Shown: positions 19,404 to 28,937, counted from the first letter of the stretch. The stretch is 64,000 bases of DNA from Solibacillus sp. FSL K6-1523 (GCF_038005225.1 NZ_JBBOSU010000001.1:4132001-4196000); one strand, 5' to 3'. The notes: generated by a model not told the origin, from the letters alone. Numbers and translations: made by a program.

Positions 19404-20123
19404 TTATTCGCCTAGATCAGCATTATGATAGACGCGTTGTACATCTTCTAACTCTTCTAATGCATCGACCATTTTTTCGAATTTTGCTAAGTCATCGCCT
19501 GCTAATTCAACTTCTGTCATGGCTAACATTGTTAATTCAGCAACTGCGAATTCTTCCACGCCTGCTTCTTTAAAAGCTTCTTGTGTTGCATGGAATTGGT
19601 CTGGCTCTGTATAAACAATGATTGTGCCTTCTTCATCCATAATATCGCGTGCATCTAAGTCTGCTTCCATTAAGATTTCTAGTACTTCATCTTCTGATTT
19701 ACCTTCTACCCCAAATACAGCTGTTGCTTGGAACATATGAGCCGCAGAACCACTAACGCCCATATTTCCTCCGTTTTTACCGAATGCTGCGCGTACTTCA
19801 GAAGCTGTACGGTTCACGTTATTCGTTAAAGCATCAACGATTACCATTGTACCGCCCACACCAAAGCCTTCATAACGTAGCTCGTCAAATTGCTCATCGC
19901 CGCCACCTTTTGCTTTATCAATCGCTTTTTCAATAATATGTTTTGGTACAGAATACGTTTTTGCACGCTCTAATACCGTTTTTAGTGCACGGTTTGATTC
20001 TGGATTTGGCTCACCCGATTTTGCTGCTACATAAATTTCACGACCAAATTTTGCATTGATACGACTTGCTGCTGCATCTTTACCCGCTTTTTTTTCTTTA
20101 ATGTTATTCCATTTACGACCCAC
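19404..20123 (-). CDS. yeeI: YebC/PmpR-family protein, YeeI type
   Basis: Cytoplasmic YebC-family protein of the YeeN/YeeI subgroup, 239 residues and very like B. subtilis YeeI from end to end ([47 protein letters not shown]). YebC-family members are described as transcription regulators and more recently as factors that relieve ribosome stalling at proline stretches. The start is set at GTG 20121-20123, because AAAGAGAGTGA lies 5 bases upstream and this gives the YeeI N-terminus; another GTG three codons earlier overlaps that site. Confidence 0.92.
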   Translation of the reverse strand: MGRKWNNIKEKKAGKDAAASRINAKFGREIYVAAKSGEPNPESNRALKTVLERAKTYSVPKHIIEKAIDKAKGGGDEQFDELRYEGFGVGGTMVIVDALTNNVNRTASEVRAAFGKNGGNMGVSGSAAHMFQATAVFGVEGKSEDEVLEILMEADLDARDIMDEEGTIIVYTEPDQFHATQEAFKEAGVEEFAVAELTMLAMTEVELAGDDLAKFEKMVDALEELEDVQRVYHNADLGE

Positions 20124-20285
20124 TGGATTCACTCTCTTTCTTCATATATAAGTAACGTTTTCCTAAAAAACAGTTAAGAATTTTATCTATCCTCTTTATT
20201 ATACATAAAGAGCAAAAAAAGATAAATTACTATGCGCAAATTTATCTACTTCTCCCACTAGAAAAACACTCTCTAAGTGAACTGC

Positions 20286-20330
20286 CCCGTAAAAGTTAGA
20301 CACCAATCTAACTTTTACGGGGGTTTTTTT
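20286..20330 (+). terminator. Hairpin terminator at the IS left end
   Basis: A perfect 15-bp stem, CCCGTAAAAGTTAGA (20286-20300) with TCTAACTTTTACGGG (20307-20321) and loop CACCAA, is followed by GG and seven T. Half of it is the inverted repeat itself. It ends directly at the orfA ATG, so it should block transcripts entering from outside and hide the start. Confidence 0.8.
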
Positions 20331-20331
20331 A

Positions 20332-20850
20332 ATGGCAAAAGTAAGTGTTGAACAACGTATCCAAGCAGTTCAACGATATATATTTGGACATGAATCTATG
20401 AATGAAATTGCGAAAGATAACGGTGTTACAAAACGGGTTATCGGTGACTGGGTTCGTCTTTATGAAGAAAATGGTGTAGAGGCATTTTTAAAATCCTATA
20501 CAAAATACTCAGCTGAATATAAAATGGATGTACTCAATTATATGAATGAAACAGGTACATCTTCGATTGACGCAGCTGCTCGATTTAATATCTCATCTCC
20601 TGGTATGATACGAAATTGGAGAAAGAAGTTTGAGATTGGCGGTTATGATGCCCTTGTTTCTAAGAAAAAGGAGCATCTATCCGTGAAAAAAGAAACAAAA
20701 AGATTAGCCAAACCAACTCCAGCTGAAGGATCTGTAGAGGCATTAGAAGCACGTATTAAACAATTAGAAATGGAGAATGCGTACTTAAAAAAGTTGAATG
20801 CTTTAGTTCAAATACAAGAAAAATTACCAATCAAATCAAAGCGCAAGTAA
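20332..20850 (+). CDS. IS3-family transposase OrfA
   Basis: A 172-residue DNA-binding subunit of the transposase. It has two helix-turn-helix repeats ([20 protein letters not shown] near residue 23-42 and the copy with [20 protein letters not shown] near 80-100) and a C-terminal leucine-zipper-like helix ([20 protein letters not shown]) used for dimerisation. The frame contains the slippery heptamer at 20787-20793. No clear ribosome-binding site precedes the ATG, which lies against the end of the hairpin T tract. Confidence 0.92.
   Translation: MAKVSVEQRIQAVQRYIFGHESMNEIAKDNGVTKRVIGDWVRLYEENGVEAFLKSYTKYSAEYKMDVLNYMNETGTSSIDAAARFNISSPGMIRNWRKKFEIGGYDALVSKKKEHLSVKKETKRLAKPTPAEGSVEALEARIKQLEMENAYLKKLNALVQIQEKLPIKSKRK
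20787..20793 (+). promoter_or_regulatory. Programmed -1 frameshift site A AAA AAG
   Basis: The heptamer A-AAA-AAG lies in the phase of orfA (codons AAA 20788-20790, AAG 20791-20793). The orfB frame is open from at least 20781, so a -1 slip yields an OrfAB fusion of about 452 residues. Confidence 0.85.
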
Positions 20851-20879
20851 TTTATGAACTAAAGGAAATTTATGAAGTA

Positions 20880-21689
20880 GTGGAATTAATCAAAGTCGCT
20901 GATATTTCACGTAGTACGTATTATTACTGGGAAAAACGCTTGAATCGTGTTGATAAATACGCAGATGTGAAAGTCGCAATTCAGTCCATTTATCATGAAC
21001 ATAAAGGGCGTTATGGTTATCGTCGAATTGCCAAAGAACTGAAAAAATACGGCTTTCATCATGATCCTAAAACGATTAACTGTTTAATGAATACTCTTGG
21101 TATAAAATGTGAAGTCCGTATGAAGAAATATCGTTCGTATAAAGGAAACGTTGGGAAAATTGCTCCAAACGTATTACAACGTGATTTTAAAGCGGAGAAA
21201 ATGAACAAAAAATGGGTAACAGACGTGACAGAATTCCATCTATTTGGAGAAAAACGTTATTTATCGCCTGTACTTGATTTATGTAATGGTGAAATCATTG
21301 CCTATACGGTAATGAAACGTCCAGTGTATAAACTAGTCCATGATATGTTAGAACAAGCATTGGTGCGCCTTCAACCAAGTGATCAAGTCATTCTTCATTC
21401 GGACCAAGGCTGGCACTATCAAATGAAAAAGTATCAACGGACATTAAAACAACATGGGATTACGCAGAGTATGTCCCGTAAGGGCAATTGTTTGGACAAC
21501 GCAGTCATCGAAAACTTCTTTGGCTTATTAAAATCTGAACTCCTGTACCTACAAAAATTTGAATCCATGGCGCATTTTGAACAGGAACTCCAAGACTATA
21601 TTTACTATTACAACAACAAACGAATGAAGGAAAAATTAAAAGACCTAAGCCCGGTGGAATACCGAACTCAGGTCTTAGAAGCTGCTTAA
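20880..21689 (+). CDS. IS3-family transposase OrfB, DDE catalytic domain
   Basis: Catalytic part of the transposase, with an rve/integrase-type RNase H fold. The GTG at 20880 is only the first start-like codon; the frame is open upstream and is probably reached by frameshifting at 20787-20793, giving an N-terminus that includes [19 protein letters not shown]. Catalytic residues are visible: D in WVTDVTEF, D in [11 protein letters not shown] and E in [16 protein letters not shown]. The HTH_21 segment [14 protein letters not shown] is present. It ends 8 bp before the right inverted repeat. Confidence 0.92.
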   Translation: MELIKVADISRSTYYYWEKRLNRVDKYADVKVAIQSIYHEHKGRYGYRRIAKELKKYGFHHDPKTINCLMNTLGIKCEVRMKKYRSYKGNVGKIAPNVLQRDFKAEKMNKKWVTDVTEFHLFGEKRYLSPVLDLCNGEIIAYTVMKRPVYKLVHDMLEQALVRLQPSDQVILHSDQGWHYQMKKYQRTLKQHGITQSMSRKGNCLDNAVIENFFGLLKSELLYLQKFESMAHFEQELQDYIYYYNNKRMKEKLKDLSPVEYRTQVLEAA

Positions 21690-21734
21690 CTAAATATGTC
21701 TAACTTTCTTGGGTCAGATCAAAGTCGAGAGTGC

Positions 21735-22328
21735 TTATGCATGTTTAGCCTTTAATTCATTTGTTAAGCGCTCTAGCTCGGCTTCTAAATGACGGATTGA
21801 CTCTTCTCGTCCTTCTTTTCCACCTTCAACAGAAAATGGTTTCCCGTATACAAGATAGCCCTTTTCACGCTTAAAGACAGCCTTCACATTTTTTGGACCA
21901 ATGTATGCAGCTGGAACAATTTGTGCTTTTGCAAGTTGTGCAATCGTTACCGCGCCTGCTTTTAATTCGGTATTTTCTGAGCTACGTGTGCCACTCGGGA
22001 ATATCCCTACAATTTTACCGTCCTTAATTAACTGGCGCGGTATTTTAATAACACTTGGACCTGGATTATCGCGATCTACCGGAAAAGCATTAAGCTTTGT
22101 AATGAGCCAACCTAATCCATTCACTTCAAACAACTGCTTCTTTGCCATAAAATGAATTTCGCGAGGGAATATTGACACCCCTAAATTCAATATGTCGATA
22201 TAGCCGTTATGTGTGCAGGCAATAACAAATCCGCCTTCTTTTGGCACATTTTCAAGGCCGTAAACTTTAGCTTTTGCTCCGTTGACACTTAAAATTGCTT
22301 TGACAATATTTGCAATAAATTTATACAC
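21735..22328 (-). CDS. plsC: 1-acyl-sn-glycerol-3-phosphate acyltransferase
   Basis: PlsC-family acyltransferase, which makes phosphatidic acid from lysophosphatidic acid at the inner leaflet. The 197-residue protein has the HX4D catalytic motif (HNGYID near residue 36-41) and the FPSGTRSSE substrate-binding motif. An N-terminal hydrophobic helix is present. The start is GTG with AAGGTAGGA 7 bases upstream. It is third in a likely rlmA-SDR-plsC operon. Its terminator has been split by the IS3 element. Confidence 0.9.
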   Translation of the reverse strand: MYKFIANIVKAILSVNGAKAKVYGLENVPKEGGFVIACTHNGYIDILNLGVSIFPREIHFMAKKQLFEVNGLGWLITKLNAFPVDRDNPGPSVIKIPRQLIKDGKIVGIFPSGTRSSENTELKAGAVTIAQLAKAQIVPAAYIGPKNVKAVFKREKGYLVYGKPFSVEGGKEGREESIRHLEAELERLTNELKAKHA

Positions 22329-22394
22329 GTTCGAATCCTACCTTATCTTTATTCTTCTACTATTGTATGCGAAAAATACCCTTTAATCCAATAC

Positions 22395-23282
22395 CTACTT
22401 TTTTGAAGTCTTCTCTACAATCTCTTCTACTAAATTAGGGAGCCAATCGTTTAACTCGCTAAATGTGAAACCGGCTTGCTGTGCTTTTTCCGTTGTCATA
22501 TACCATGATGCTGGAATTGCATATGGAGAACGAATTTCATCGGTTCCAAGCAATGCTATTTTCGCACGTTCCCCTGCTTTTTCTTCAACGAGTTCGATTA
22601 ATTGTTTTAAAGAAATGATTCCATTTGCTGTTGCATTAATTGGTCCTTCTACATCATGTAATCCAACCCAAGCTAAAAACTCCGATGCTTCTGACGCTTG
22701 AATAAATGACATTTCAGCATCCATATTTACAAAGCCAATTGGTTCGTTATTAACGATACGCTCAATATGGAAATGTAAACGTCTCGTATAATCATCTTCC
22801 CCCATGACAATTGGGAAACGTACCGCTACAACAGGGAATTTTGCATGTTTATAAAAAACAGCCTCTGCTAATCGCTTACCTTCCCCGTAAGTAAAGTCTG
22901 CTGCATCTCCCATCACGATATCATAGTGGTACGGGTCAAAGTCCGTTTCAGTATGCGGCTTACCATTTGCTTCATACGTTGAAAGTGTTGATGTAAATAC
23001 GAGTTTGCCAATTGAACCATTGAATATTTCACAAAATGCCTTCGCTTCATTCGGTGAATAACAAATATTATCGTACACGACATCAAAGTTTCGACCTGCA
23101 ACAGCCGCTTTGAATGCCGCTTCATCTTGACGATCTACTTGCAGATGCTCGACTTGATCACCAAAAGGATTTCCAGTAACACCTCTTGTCACAATTGTTA
23201 CTTGATGATTTTGTTTTAATAATTGTTCCACTAATTTCTTACCAAAAAATCGTGTGCCACCGAGTACTAAAATTTTTTTCAT
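22395..23282 (-). CDS. NAD-dependent epimerase/dehydratase family protein
   Basis: A 295-residue extended short-chain dehydrogenase. The N-terminal nucleotide motif is GGTRFFG (residues 8-14). The VVYDNICYSPNEAKAF and FTSTLSTYEANG segments fit the atypical-SDR group. The usual YxxxK is altered (TYGEGKRLAE, Tyr-Gly-Glu-Gly-Lys), which keeps Tyr and Lys at the right spacing. Substrate unknown. It starts 3 bp after the methyltransferase stop, with GGGGGAA ahead of the ATG, so the two are co-transcribed. Confidence 0.83.
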   Translation of the reverse strand: MKKILVLGGTRFFGKKLVEQLLKQNHQVTIVTRGVTGNPFGDQVEHLQVDRQDEAAFKAAVAGRNFDVVYDNICYSPNEAKAFCEIFNGSIGKLVFTSTLSTYEANGKPHTETDFDPYHYDIVMGDAADFTYGEGKRLAEAVFYKHAKFPVVAVRFPIVMGEDDYTRRLHFHIERIVNNEPIGFVNMDAEMSFIQASEASEFLAWVGLHDVEGPINATANGIISLKQLIELVEEKAGERAKIALLGTDEIRSPYAIPASWYMTTEKAQQAGFTFSELNDWLPNLVEEIVEKTSKK

Positions 23283-23285
23283 CGT

Positions 23286-24125
23286 CTATTCCCCCATGCC
23301 AATTAATAAGTCGAAATCAATCGTAATTTCATGTAGTTGAATATTCTCTTTCTGTTCAATATGCCAGCCCATTGGTGTCATTTCAAGCAATTTCGGTACA
23401 AGTTCTTCATCTAAAGGGAGCGTATACGTAATTCTTTTAATAACTGTATTTGCAAAGCTCTCTTTAAAGCGGGCTACCGTTTGTTCATTAGAATAGCTTT
23501 CCTTCGTAGAATCTGCAAAAGCTTGGATACGCAATTCCTTCAAGTAATTTTCCTGTGGGACTATTTTCAGCACTTTACCACCTGGTTTTAAAAGCCGTTT
23601 AAACTCCTCATAATTTGCGGGTGAAAGGATGTTTAAAATCGCATCAAACGACTGGGCGTTATACGGACTATTCGCTAAATCACCAACACACCATATTTCA
23701 TCTGAATAGTATTTCCCTGCTGCCATAATGCCTTCTTTAGCAATATCAATACCGACACCTGTTGCCTGTTCAAGTTGCTGACAAATCCGGTGCAAGTGGG
23801 AGCCTTCCCCACACCCCGTATCCAAAATAATTGGCATAGTTGCTGTAATTTCTTTAGCAAGAGCTTGTTGCACCTTGTCATATAATCCACTTTCAATGAC
23901 CGCATGACGCGATTCAAAAAGTGCCTTGCCATACATGGAATTGACTGGACGATGCAATAAGTTAATATACCCTTGCTTTGCCACATCAAATGAATGATTG
24001 TTTGGACAGCTCATTTTCCCGCCTTCACTCATCGCCATTTGTTGTTTACAAATCGGACAAGAAAATAATTGAATTTGTTCGTTAATTTGTTGAATTGTTA
24101 ATGCTCGTTTTGATAATAGACCCAT
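23286..24125 (-). CDS. rlmA: RlmA-type 23S rRNA guanine N1-methyltransferase
   Basis: A 279-residue protein with an N-terminal zinc knuckle (CPICKQQM ... CPNNHSFD, residues 18-45) and a class I SAM-binding domain (ILDTGCGEGSHLHRI). This arrangement is that of RlmA/TlrB, which methylate G745 or G748 of 23S rRNA in the exit tunnel. SFDVAKQGYINLL is the family segment after the zinc site. Gram-positive homologues usually modify G748; which base is modified here is inferred. It is the first gene of the rlmA-SDR-plsC unit. Confidence 0.85.
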   Translation of the reverse strand: MGLLSKRALTIQQINEQIQLFSCPICKQQMAMSEGGKMSCPNNHSFDVAKQGYINLLHRPVNSMYGKALFESRHAVIESGLYDKVQQALAKEITATMPIILDTGCGEGSHLHRICQQLEQATGVGIDIAKEGIMAAGKYYSDEIWCVGDLANSPYNAQSFDAILNILSPANYEEFKRLLKPGGKVLKIVPQENYLKELRIQAFADSTKESYSNEQTVARFKESFANTVIKRITYTLPLDEELVPKLLEMTPMGWHIEQKENIQLHEITIDFDLLIGMGE

Positions 24126-24231
24126 GATGGATTCTCCTTCATACTTGTTCCATTTTATCGTACCATAATCTAAGACATTACCAAAAATCTAACGAATGAT
24201 TTTGCTTTTTTATAGCCCTTACTCAACATAA

Positions 24232-24280
24232 CTAAAAAAGCCCTCACTCTTCCCCTTGGTAGGACGGTAAGTGATGGGCA
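24232..24280 (-). terminator. Intrinsic terminator after deacetylase gene
   Basis: GCCCTCACT (24240-24248) pairs with AGTGATGGGC (24270-24279) with one bulge. On the minus strand TTTTTT follows. Confidence 0.75.
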
Positions 24281-24294
24281 TTTGATTAAGTTCG

Positions 24295-25179
24295 CTACTC
24301 TAGTAATTCACTTGCTGTTACAAATTCATAGTTTTGTTCGATTAAATAGTTTATGACTGCTTCTAAAGCGTCCGCCGTTTCACTATGTATATCATGCATT
24401 AATATTATGCCATTATCTTTTACTTGTTCTTTTACATAAGCAAGTGTTTTTTCTGGTGTCCGATGCTTCCAATCCAGTGTATCTACATTCCACATAACGG
24501 TTTCCATTGATGTTAGGCTACGTACATTTGCATTGGTCGCTCCGTACGGTGGACGATACATGCTCGGATACTTTCCAGTTGCTTTATAAATTGCTTCATT
24601 TGTTTGATTAAGTTCAACTAGTACTTGGTCGTTCGGGATTTTCGTTAAGTTCCTATGACTCCATGAATGATTCGCAATTTCATGCCCTTCATCCGCTGCT
24701 TGTTGGACGATTTGTGGGTATTTTTCGACGTTTTGTCCAATCACAAAAAAAGTAGCCGGTATATCGTATTGACGAAGCACTGCTAATATTCGCTCAGTCA
24801 CTTTCGGATGGGGTCCATCATCAAATGTAAGCGCAACTTTTTTCTTTTTAATAGCATCCACAGTTGGCTTTTTTTGTGGTTCTTCCTTTTCCTCTTGGTC
24901 AGTAAAATCAGCCGGTTCACATATTTTTTTTAGTTTATAAAGAGGCATACACGCCAATTCACTTTGACGGATTGTCATCTTTTCCACATCCATAGAATTT
25001 CCGGTATCATCCTTTATAGTTTGTAAAAATGCAACATACGCAAGCTGTTGAGTTAAGCTAGGATGCGTTAAACTGTATGAACCTTCTTGAGTTTGTGGAC
25101 TTACTTTTATATTAAACTGCAAAAATATTACAGCGATTAATCCGAGTGTCGCAATCAGTTTCCAAATCTGTTTTTTCAT
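24295..25179 (-). CDS. Polysaccharide deacetylase, membrane-anchored
   Basis: NodB-fold carbohydrate esterase (CE4), 294 residues, with an N-terminal membrane helix (residues 7-24) placing the enzyme outside. Motifs: LTFDDGPHP (catalytic base Asp and metal Asp), HSWSHR (metal His pair), RPPYGA, and a C-terminal ILMHDIHSETADAL. Between the helix and the NodB domain is a linker of about 90 residues rich in Lys and Glu. Such enzymes deacetylate peptidoglycan or chitin-like polymers; the substrate is not determined. GGAGGGCAACG precedes the ATG. Confidence 0.9.
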   Translation of the reverse strand: MKKQIWKLIATLGLIAVIFLQFNIKVSPQTQEGSYSLTHPSLTQQLAYVAFLQTIKDDTGNSMDVEKMTIRQSELACMPLYKLKKICEPADFTDQEEKEEPQKKPTVDAIKKKKVALTFDDGPHPKVTERILAVLRQYDIPATFFVIGQNVEKYPQIVQQAADEGHEIANHSWSHRNLTKIPNDQVLVELNQTNEAIYKATGKYPSMYRPPYGATNANVRSLTSMETVMWNVDTLDWKHRTPEKTLAYVKEQVKDNGIILMHDIHSETADALEAVINYLIEQNYEFVTASELLE

Positions 25180-25280
25180 CGTTGCCCTCCAAATATGTAT
25201 TACCTATTAGACGGATGAAGAGCGTGAAAAGTTGATAGATTTATGAAGAAATTTGTAGTTTTTTGAATTTCCTAAAATTG

Positions 25281-25317
25281 AAAAATGCCATCTTGATTTT
25301 GCATCAAAATGGCATTC
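25281..25317 (-). terminator. Intrinsic terminator after SDR gene
   Basis: AATGCCAT and ATGGCATT form the outer stem, with further pairing GAT/ATC inside. T-rich sequence follows on the minus strand. Confidence 0.8.
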
Positions 25318-25361
25318 TTCATTTATAAATTTATCTTTACAAAACGATCTATAGTTAATTT

Positions 25362-26120
25362 TTAGTAAGCTGTCCACCCAGCATCGGCTGTAATGACAAC
25401 GCCGTTTACAAAGTCAGAATCCGCTGATGCTAAAAATAGCGCAACACGGGCAATATCTTCTGGCTCGCCATTTCTCGGATTAAAGTCAGCACCTGCCATA
25501 GCTCGGGCAATACCATGCTCATTTGGATTTTGAAGGCTTGCACTAATATTTGTATTTACGCCACCTGGGGCAATTGCATTACATTTAATCCCTTGCGTTG
25601 CATATTGGAAAGCTGTATTTTTCGTTAATCCAACAACCGCATGTTTAGCCGCGGTATAAGCTGCACCAGCACGAGACCCATATAAACCCCCAACTGAGGC
25701 AATATTAATAATCGTCCCATTTCCTTTTTCAAGAAAGATTGGCATCGCTTGACGAGTAGCACGCATGACACCTTTTACATTCACATCAAAAACGCGATCC
25801 CATAACGCATCTTTCACATCACCAACTGGAGAAAAGTCATCCATAATACCAGCATTATTCACTAAAATATCAAGTGTCCCATAGCTGTTTTGTGCGGCTT
25901 TTATTAGTTTATGAATATCCGCCTCTACTGCTACATTGGCAGTTACAGCTGTTGCCACTCCACCTAAAGCGGTAATTTCAGCAACTGTATTGCCTGCTCC
26001 TTCAAGTGTTAAATCGGATACAACGACTTTCGCTCCCTCTTTCGCAAATAGAATGGCAATCGCTTTTCCCATACCTGACGCAGCACCTGTTACAACCGCA
26101 ACTTTATCTTGCAATCTCAT
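25362..26120 (-). CDS. Classical SDR-family oxidoreductase
   Basis: A 252-residue classical short-chain dehydrogenase. The cofactor motif TGAASGMG (residues 11-18), NNAG (about 88-91), catalytic Ser in NIASVGG and YTAAK are all present. D37 after the second strand (VVSDL) suggests NAD preference. Similar proteins are often named glucose 1-dehydrogenase or cyclopentanol dehydrogenase, but the substrate is open. GGGGAGG lies 7 bases before the ATG. It is flanked by terminators and so is probably monocistronic. Confidence 0.88.
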   Translation of the reverse strand: MRLQDKVAVVTGAASGMGKAIAILFAKEGAKVVVSDLTLEGAGNTVAEITALGGVATAVTANVAVEADIHKLIKAAQNSYGTLDILVNNAGIMDDFSPVGDVKDALWDRVFDVNVKGVMRATRQAMPIFLEKGNGTIINIASVGGLYGSRAGAAYTAAKHAVVGLTKNTAFQYATQGIKCNAIAPGGVNTNISASLQNPNEHGIARAMAGADFNPRNGEPEDIARVALFLASADSDFVNGVVITADAGWTAY

Positions 26121-26208
26121 AAAAAAAACCTCCCCAAGAGTTTTTTATTCCCTTACTTTTATTCTACATATATCGCGGTATTTCCTTTATTCCAAAATGA
26201 AAAGAACA

Positions 26209-26229
26209 GCCCCCAAAAAGAGACTGTTC
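26209..26229 (-). terminator. Short terminator after first oligopeptide-binding gene
   Basis: GAACAG (26214-26219) and CTGTTC (26224-26229) pair tightly, and the minus strand continues with CTTTT. Confidence 0.5.
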
Positions 26230-26235
26230 AAAAGT

Positions 26236-27855
26236 TTATTTTACGAATTTTACATCTTGGAACTTATGGTGACCAGAGTCATTGATCCAGTAGCCTTCAA
26301 TTTGATCGCTTACGCCAGAAATATAGGCTTGGTGATGAATATAAATCATTGGCGCATCTTCAATTAATATTTCTTGAATTTGTTTATATAAAGCTAAACG
26401 TTTTGTCGTATCAATTTCTTCACGTGCTTCATCTAAAAGTTTATCTGTCGTTGCACTCGTGTAGAACATACGGTTTCCAGCTTCTCCGTGACTTTTCGAA
26501 TGGAATAATTGCGTCAAGAAGTAGTCCGCATCTCCAACTGGGTTGGATAAGCCTAAAATGTACATATCATGCTCACCAGCAGCCGTTTTAGCTAAGTATG
26601 CTCCCCATTCTACCACTTCAATATTTGCTGTAATATTTACTTGTTTTAGCGCCTCTTGCAACATAATCGCGATATTTTGACGTTGTGGGTTATCATTTGT
26701 CCAAATCGTCGTCGTGAATCCTTCTTCAAATCCAGCTTCAGCTAATAATGCCTTTGCTTTTTCTACATCATACGTTAAAGGTGTAATCGTATCATCATAA
26801 CCAAATACACTCGGTGCTAATGGTCCCTTTGCAGGATCACCAATTCCTTCATAGATCCCGTCAATAATTGATTTTTGATCTACTAACATTGAAATTGCTT
26901 GGCGTACACGTACATCATCAAATGGTTTTTTATTCATATTAAAGCCAATGTAAGATAATGAAGAACCTGGTGTTATATCAATTGTATTTGTCGTACCTTC
27001 AATTAAACTTATTTCATTTGGTTGTACAGGCTCAATAACATGTGCATAGCCCGCTTCAAGTTCAGCCGCACGTGTTGCACTTTCTGGAATCACTTTAAAT
27101 GTCACCGTATCTAAAATTGCCTTTTGACTCCAGTAATCTCGATTGTTCTCCAGTTTTACTTCTGTTCCAGGTGTCCACGAAACAAATTTCATGAAGCCTG
27201 TACCAATTGGACCTTCCTCATTAATTAACTGTCCGGCTACCTCTCCAGCCTTTAATTTTTCATAATCTGCATCAATTTGTGCAGGTGAAATAATAACAGC
27301 TACTGGGTGACTTAAATGATTTAATAATGGCGCGAATGGATAGTGCGTATGAAGACGTAAAACATAATCACTTACTACTTCAACTTCTTTAACAGATTCA
27401 AGTAAAAATGCACGAGGCGTTGCTACTACAGGATCTAAAATTCGATCAAAGTTTTTCTTTACTGCTGCGGCATTAAAATCTGTTCCATCATGGAACTTAA
27501 TCCCTTCATTCAAAACAAATTCCCATGTTACATCATCCACAGCTGTCCAACTTTTCGCTAAACTCCCTACAAGTTCTCCATCTTTATCTTTCTTTACTAA
27601 TCCTTCTGTAAGATTAGCAAGTACCGAAGCTGATGGAACGTCCGTAGAAGTGTGTGGATCTAAGTTAGCCGCATCAGATAATGTTGCAAATACTAAATCT
27701 CCGCCATCTGCCGCCCCTACTGCTGTTGTTGAATCATCTGTTGATTTATCACCATTTGCTGGTTTTTCCGTTGAATCATCACTACATGCCACTAACACTA
27801 GTGCGAAAACGGATGCAAAAAGTACGAGCAAACTATTTTTGAATTTCCTTTTCAT
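26236..27855 (-). CDS. ABC transporter substrate-binding lipoprotein, family 5 (copy 1)
   Basis: Surface lipoprotein of the peptide/nickel-binding family (SBP_bac_5), about 539 residues. The lipobox is LVAC (Cys24 counting from MKRKF), followed by a Thr/Asp-rich linker. The family segments LAKSWTAVDDVTWEFVLNEG and VRQAISMLVDQKSIIDGIYEG are visible. The ATG at 27853-27855 is favoured because GGAG lies 9 bases upstream. No permease or ATPase genes are adjacent. It is clearly paralogous to the gene at 32041-33657, sharing for example TTIWTNDNPQRQ and EWGAYL. Confidence 0.9.
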   Translation of the reverse strand: MKRKFKNSLLVLFASVFALVLVACSDDSTEKPANGDKSTDDSTTAVGAADGGDLVFATLSDAANLDPHTSTDVPSASVLANLTEGLVKKDKDGELVGSLAKSWTAVDDVTWEFVLNEGIKFHDGTDFNAAAVKKNFDRILDPVVATPRAFLLESVKEVEVVSDYVLRLHTHYPFAPLLNHLSHPVAVIISPAQIDADYEKLKAGEVAGQLINEEGPIGTGFMKFVSWTPGTEVKLENNRDYWSQKAILDTVTFKVIPESATRAAELEAGYAHVIEPVQPNEISLIEGTTNTIDITPGSSLSYIGFNMNKKPFDDVRVRQAISMLVDQKSIIDGIYEGIGDPAKGPLAPSVFGYDDTITPLTYDVEKAKALLAEAGFEEGFTTTIWTNDNPQRQNIAIMLQEALKQVNITANIEVVEWGAYLAKTAAGEHDMYILGLSNPVGDADYFLTQLFHSKSHGEAGNRMFYTSATTDKLLDEAREEIDTTKRLALYKQIQEILIEDAPMIYIHHQAYISGVSDQIEGYWINDSGHHKFQDVKFVK

Positions 27856-28092
27856 CCTCATTCTCTCCTTCATCATTTATTATTGTAAATATAAACATAG
27901 TCTACCAATGATTCGCTATAAAATAAACAGAATATTTAATTTTTATTCACTTTATGTAATTTCATATTTTACATACCTACCAAAAACCTAGTTATAATAC
28001 GGATTTAAGTCACCCTATAAAACATGTAGTGATGGGATAAATAAACTATATCGCATTTTTATGCAAATCCCTTATGCACTGCTTTTACCTAC

Positions 28093-28130
28093 AAAAAAAG
28101 CCAAGTAGATTTTTTATCATCTACTTGGCT
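28093..28130 (-). terminator. Intrinsic terminator after NERD gene
   Basis: AGCCAAGTAGAT (28099-28110) and ATCTACTTGGCT (28119-28130) pair perfectly over 12 bp. On the minus strand at least seven T follow. Confidence 0.92.
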
Positions 28131-28140
28131 ACACTTAATG

Positions 28141-28812
28141 TTAATTTGAAGAGAGAACGGTATTTTTCACTTCTGATACACTGTTTTTCACTTGCCTCAT
28201 ACCTTCTAAAGCGGAATAAATTGTTTGAATATCCGTTTCACTTAAACACTGTTGTTGTAAATTCTGCGTCCACTTTTTAATTGACGAAGATTTAATCACA
28301 TCTACATTATCGGAAAATAGCTCAATATTTTGGAAAGAGCAATCATTTGAAAACAAAACAATAGATTTAAATACTTCATCATTCACTTCAGGTAATTGCC
28401 CCTGTAACGCAAATGTTAATTTTTCCGTTTCATGTACCGGATTATTAAACAGTTTTGATTGATTTTTATGTAGCAGCTGCGTCCACTGATTATCTTGCTC
28501 ACGCCCGTTAATCCATCCAGACATTTCTAGCATATTGATTACATAAATACCCGTTTCATGGATGAGCACCGCATCAATCGATTGTAACGCTTCATTTGTA
28601 GGAAGTTGTACATTTACTAGTATTTTATGTGGACTCTTCATTTCATCCAATTGGCCAACTAGCTTATGTGTAGTACGTATTTTTTTATTCGTCCATACGT
28701 CCAAATATGAATAACCCGTTAACTTATAAAAGACTGTATTATCATGTTGGTAAATCTTCATCGCAAAGTAACCCAAAATAGCAATAAGTACGATTATAAA
28801 AAGTAATGTCAT
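28141..28812 (-). CDS. NERD-domain membrane protein
   Basis: A 223-residue protein with one N-terminal membrane helix (residues 2-20) and a cytoplasmic nuclease-related (NERD) domain. The NERD core is visible as SIDAVLIHETGIYVINMLEMSGWINGREQDNQW, although the usual catalytic E-x-K after the hydrophobic strand reads NML here, so nuclease activity is doubtful. The ATG at 28810-28812 has GGAG 8 bases upstream and is preferred to a GTG three codons earlier. It is monocistronic with a strong terminator. Confidence 0.7.
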   Translation of the reverse strand: MTLLFIIVLIAILGYFAMKIYQHDNTVFYKLTGYSYLDVWTNKKIRTTHKLVGQLDEMKSPHKILVNVQLPTNEALQSIDAVLIHETGIYVINMLEMSGWINGREQDNQWTQLLHKNQSKLFNNPVHETEKLTFALQGQLPEVNDEVFKSIVLFSNDCSFQNIELFSDNVDVIKSSSIKKWTQNLQQQCLSETDIQTIYSALEGMRQVKNSVSEVKNTVLSSN

Positions 28813-28937
28813 CGTGCCCACTCCTTATATGCATAGTTACCCACTAGTTTATCAAAGTTTTCCATCCTTTACTATGCTCCTATGGACTACATTCTCTCAG
28901 TCATTTGACCTTAAAATCCCAGGATGCAATCAAAAAG

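Larger units (their letters stand above)
20278..21721 (+). mobile_element. IS3-family (IS150-group) insertion sequence, complete
   Basis: A 1444-bp element bounded by imperfect 25-bp inverted repeats. The left end reads TGAACTGCCCCGTAAAAGTT (20278 on) and the right end, complemented, TGATCTGACCCAAGAAAGTT (21721 back), both then continuing AGACA. A direct repeat AAG flanks it (20275-20277 and 21722-21724), fitting the 3-bp duplication of this group. It carries orfA and orfB joined by a -1 slippery site. All parts look intact, so it may be active. It interrupts the loop of the plsC terminator. Confidence 0.93.
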
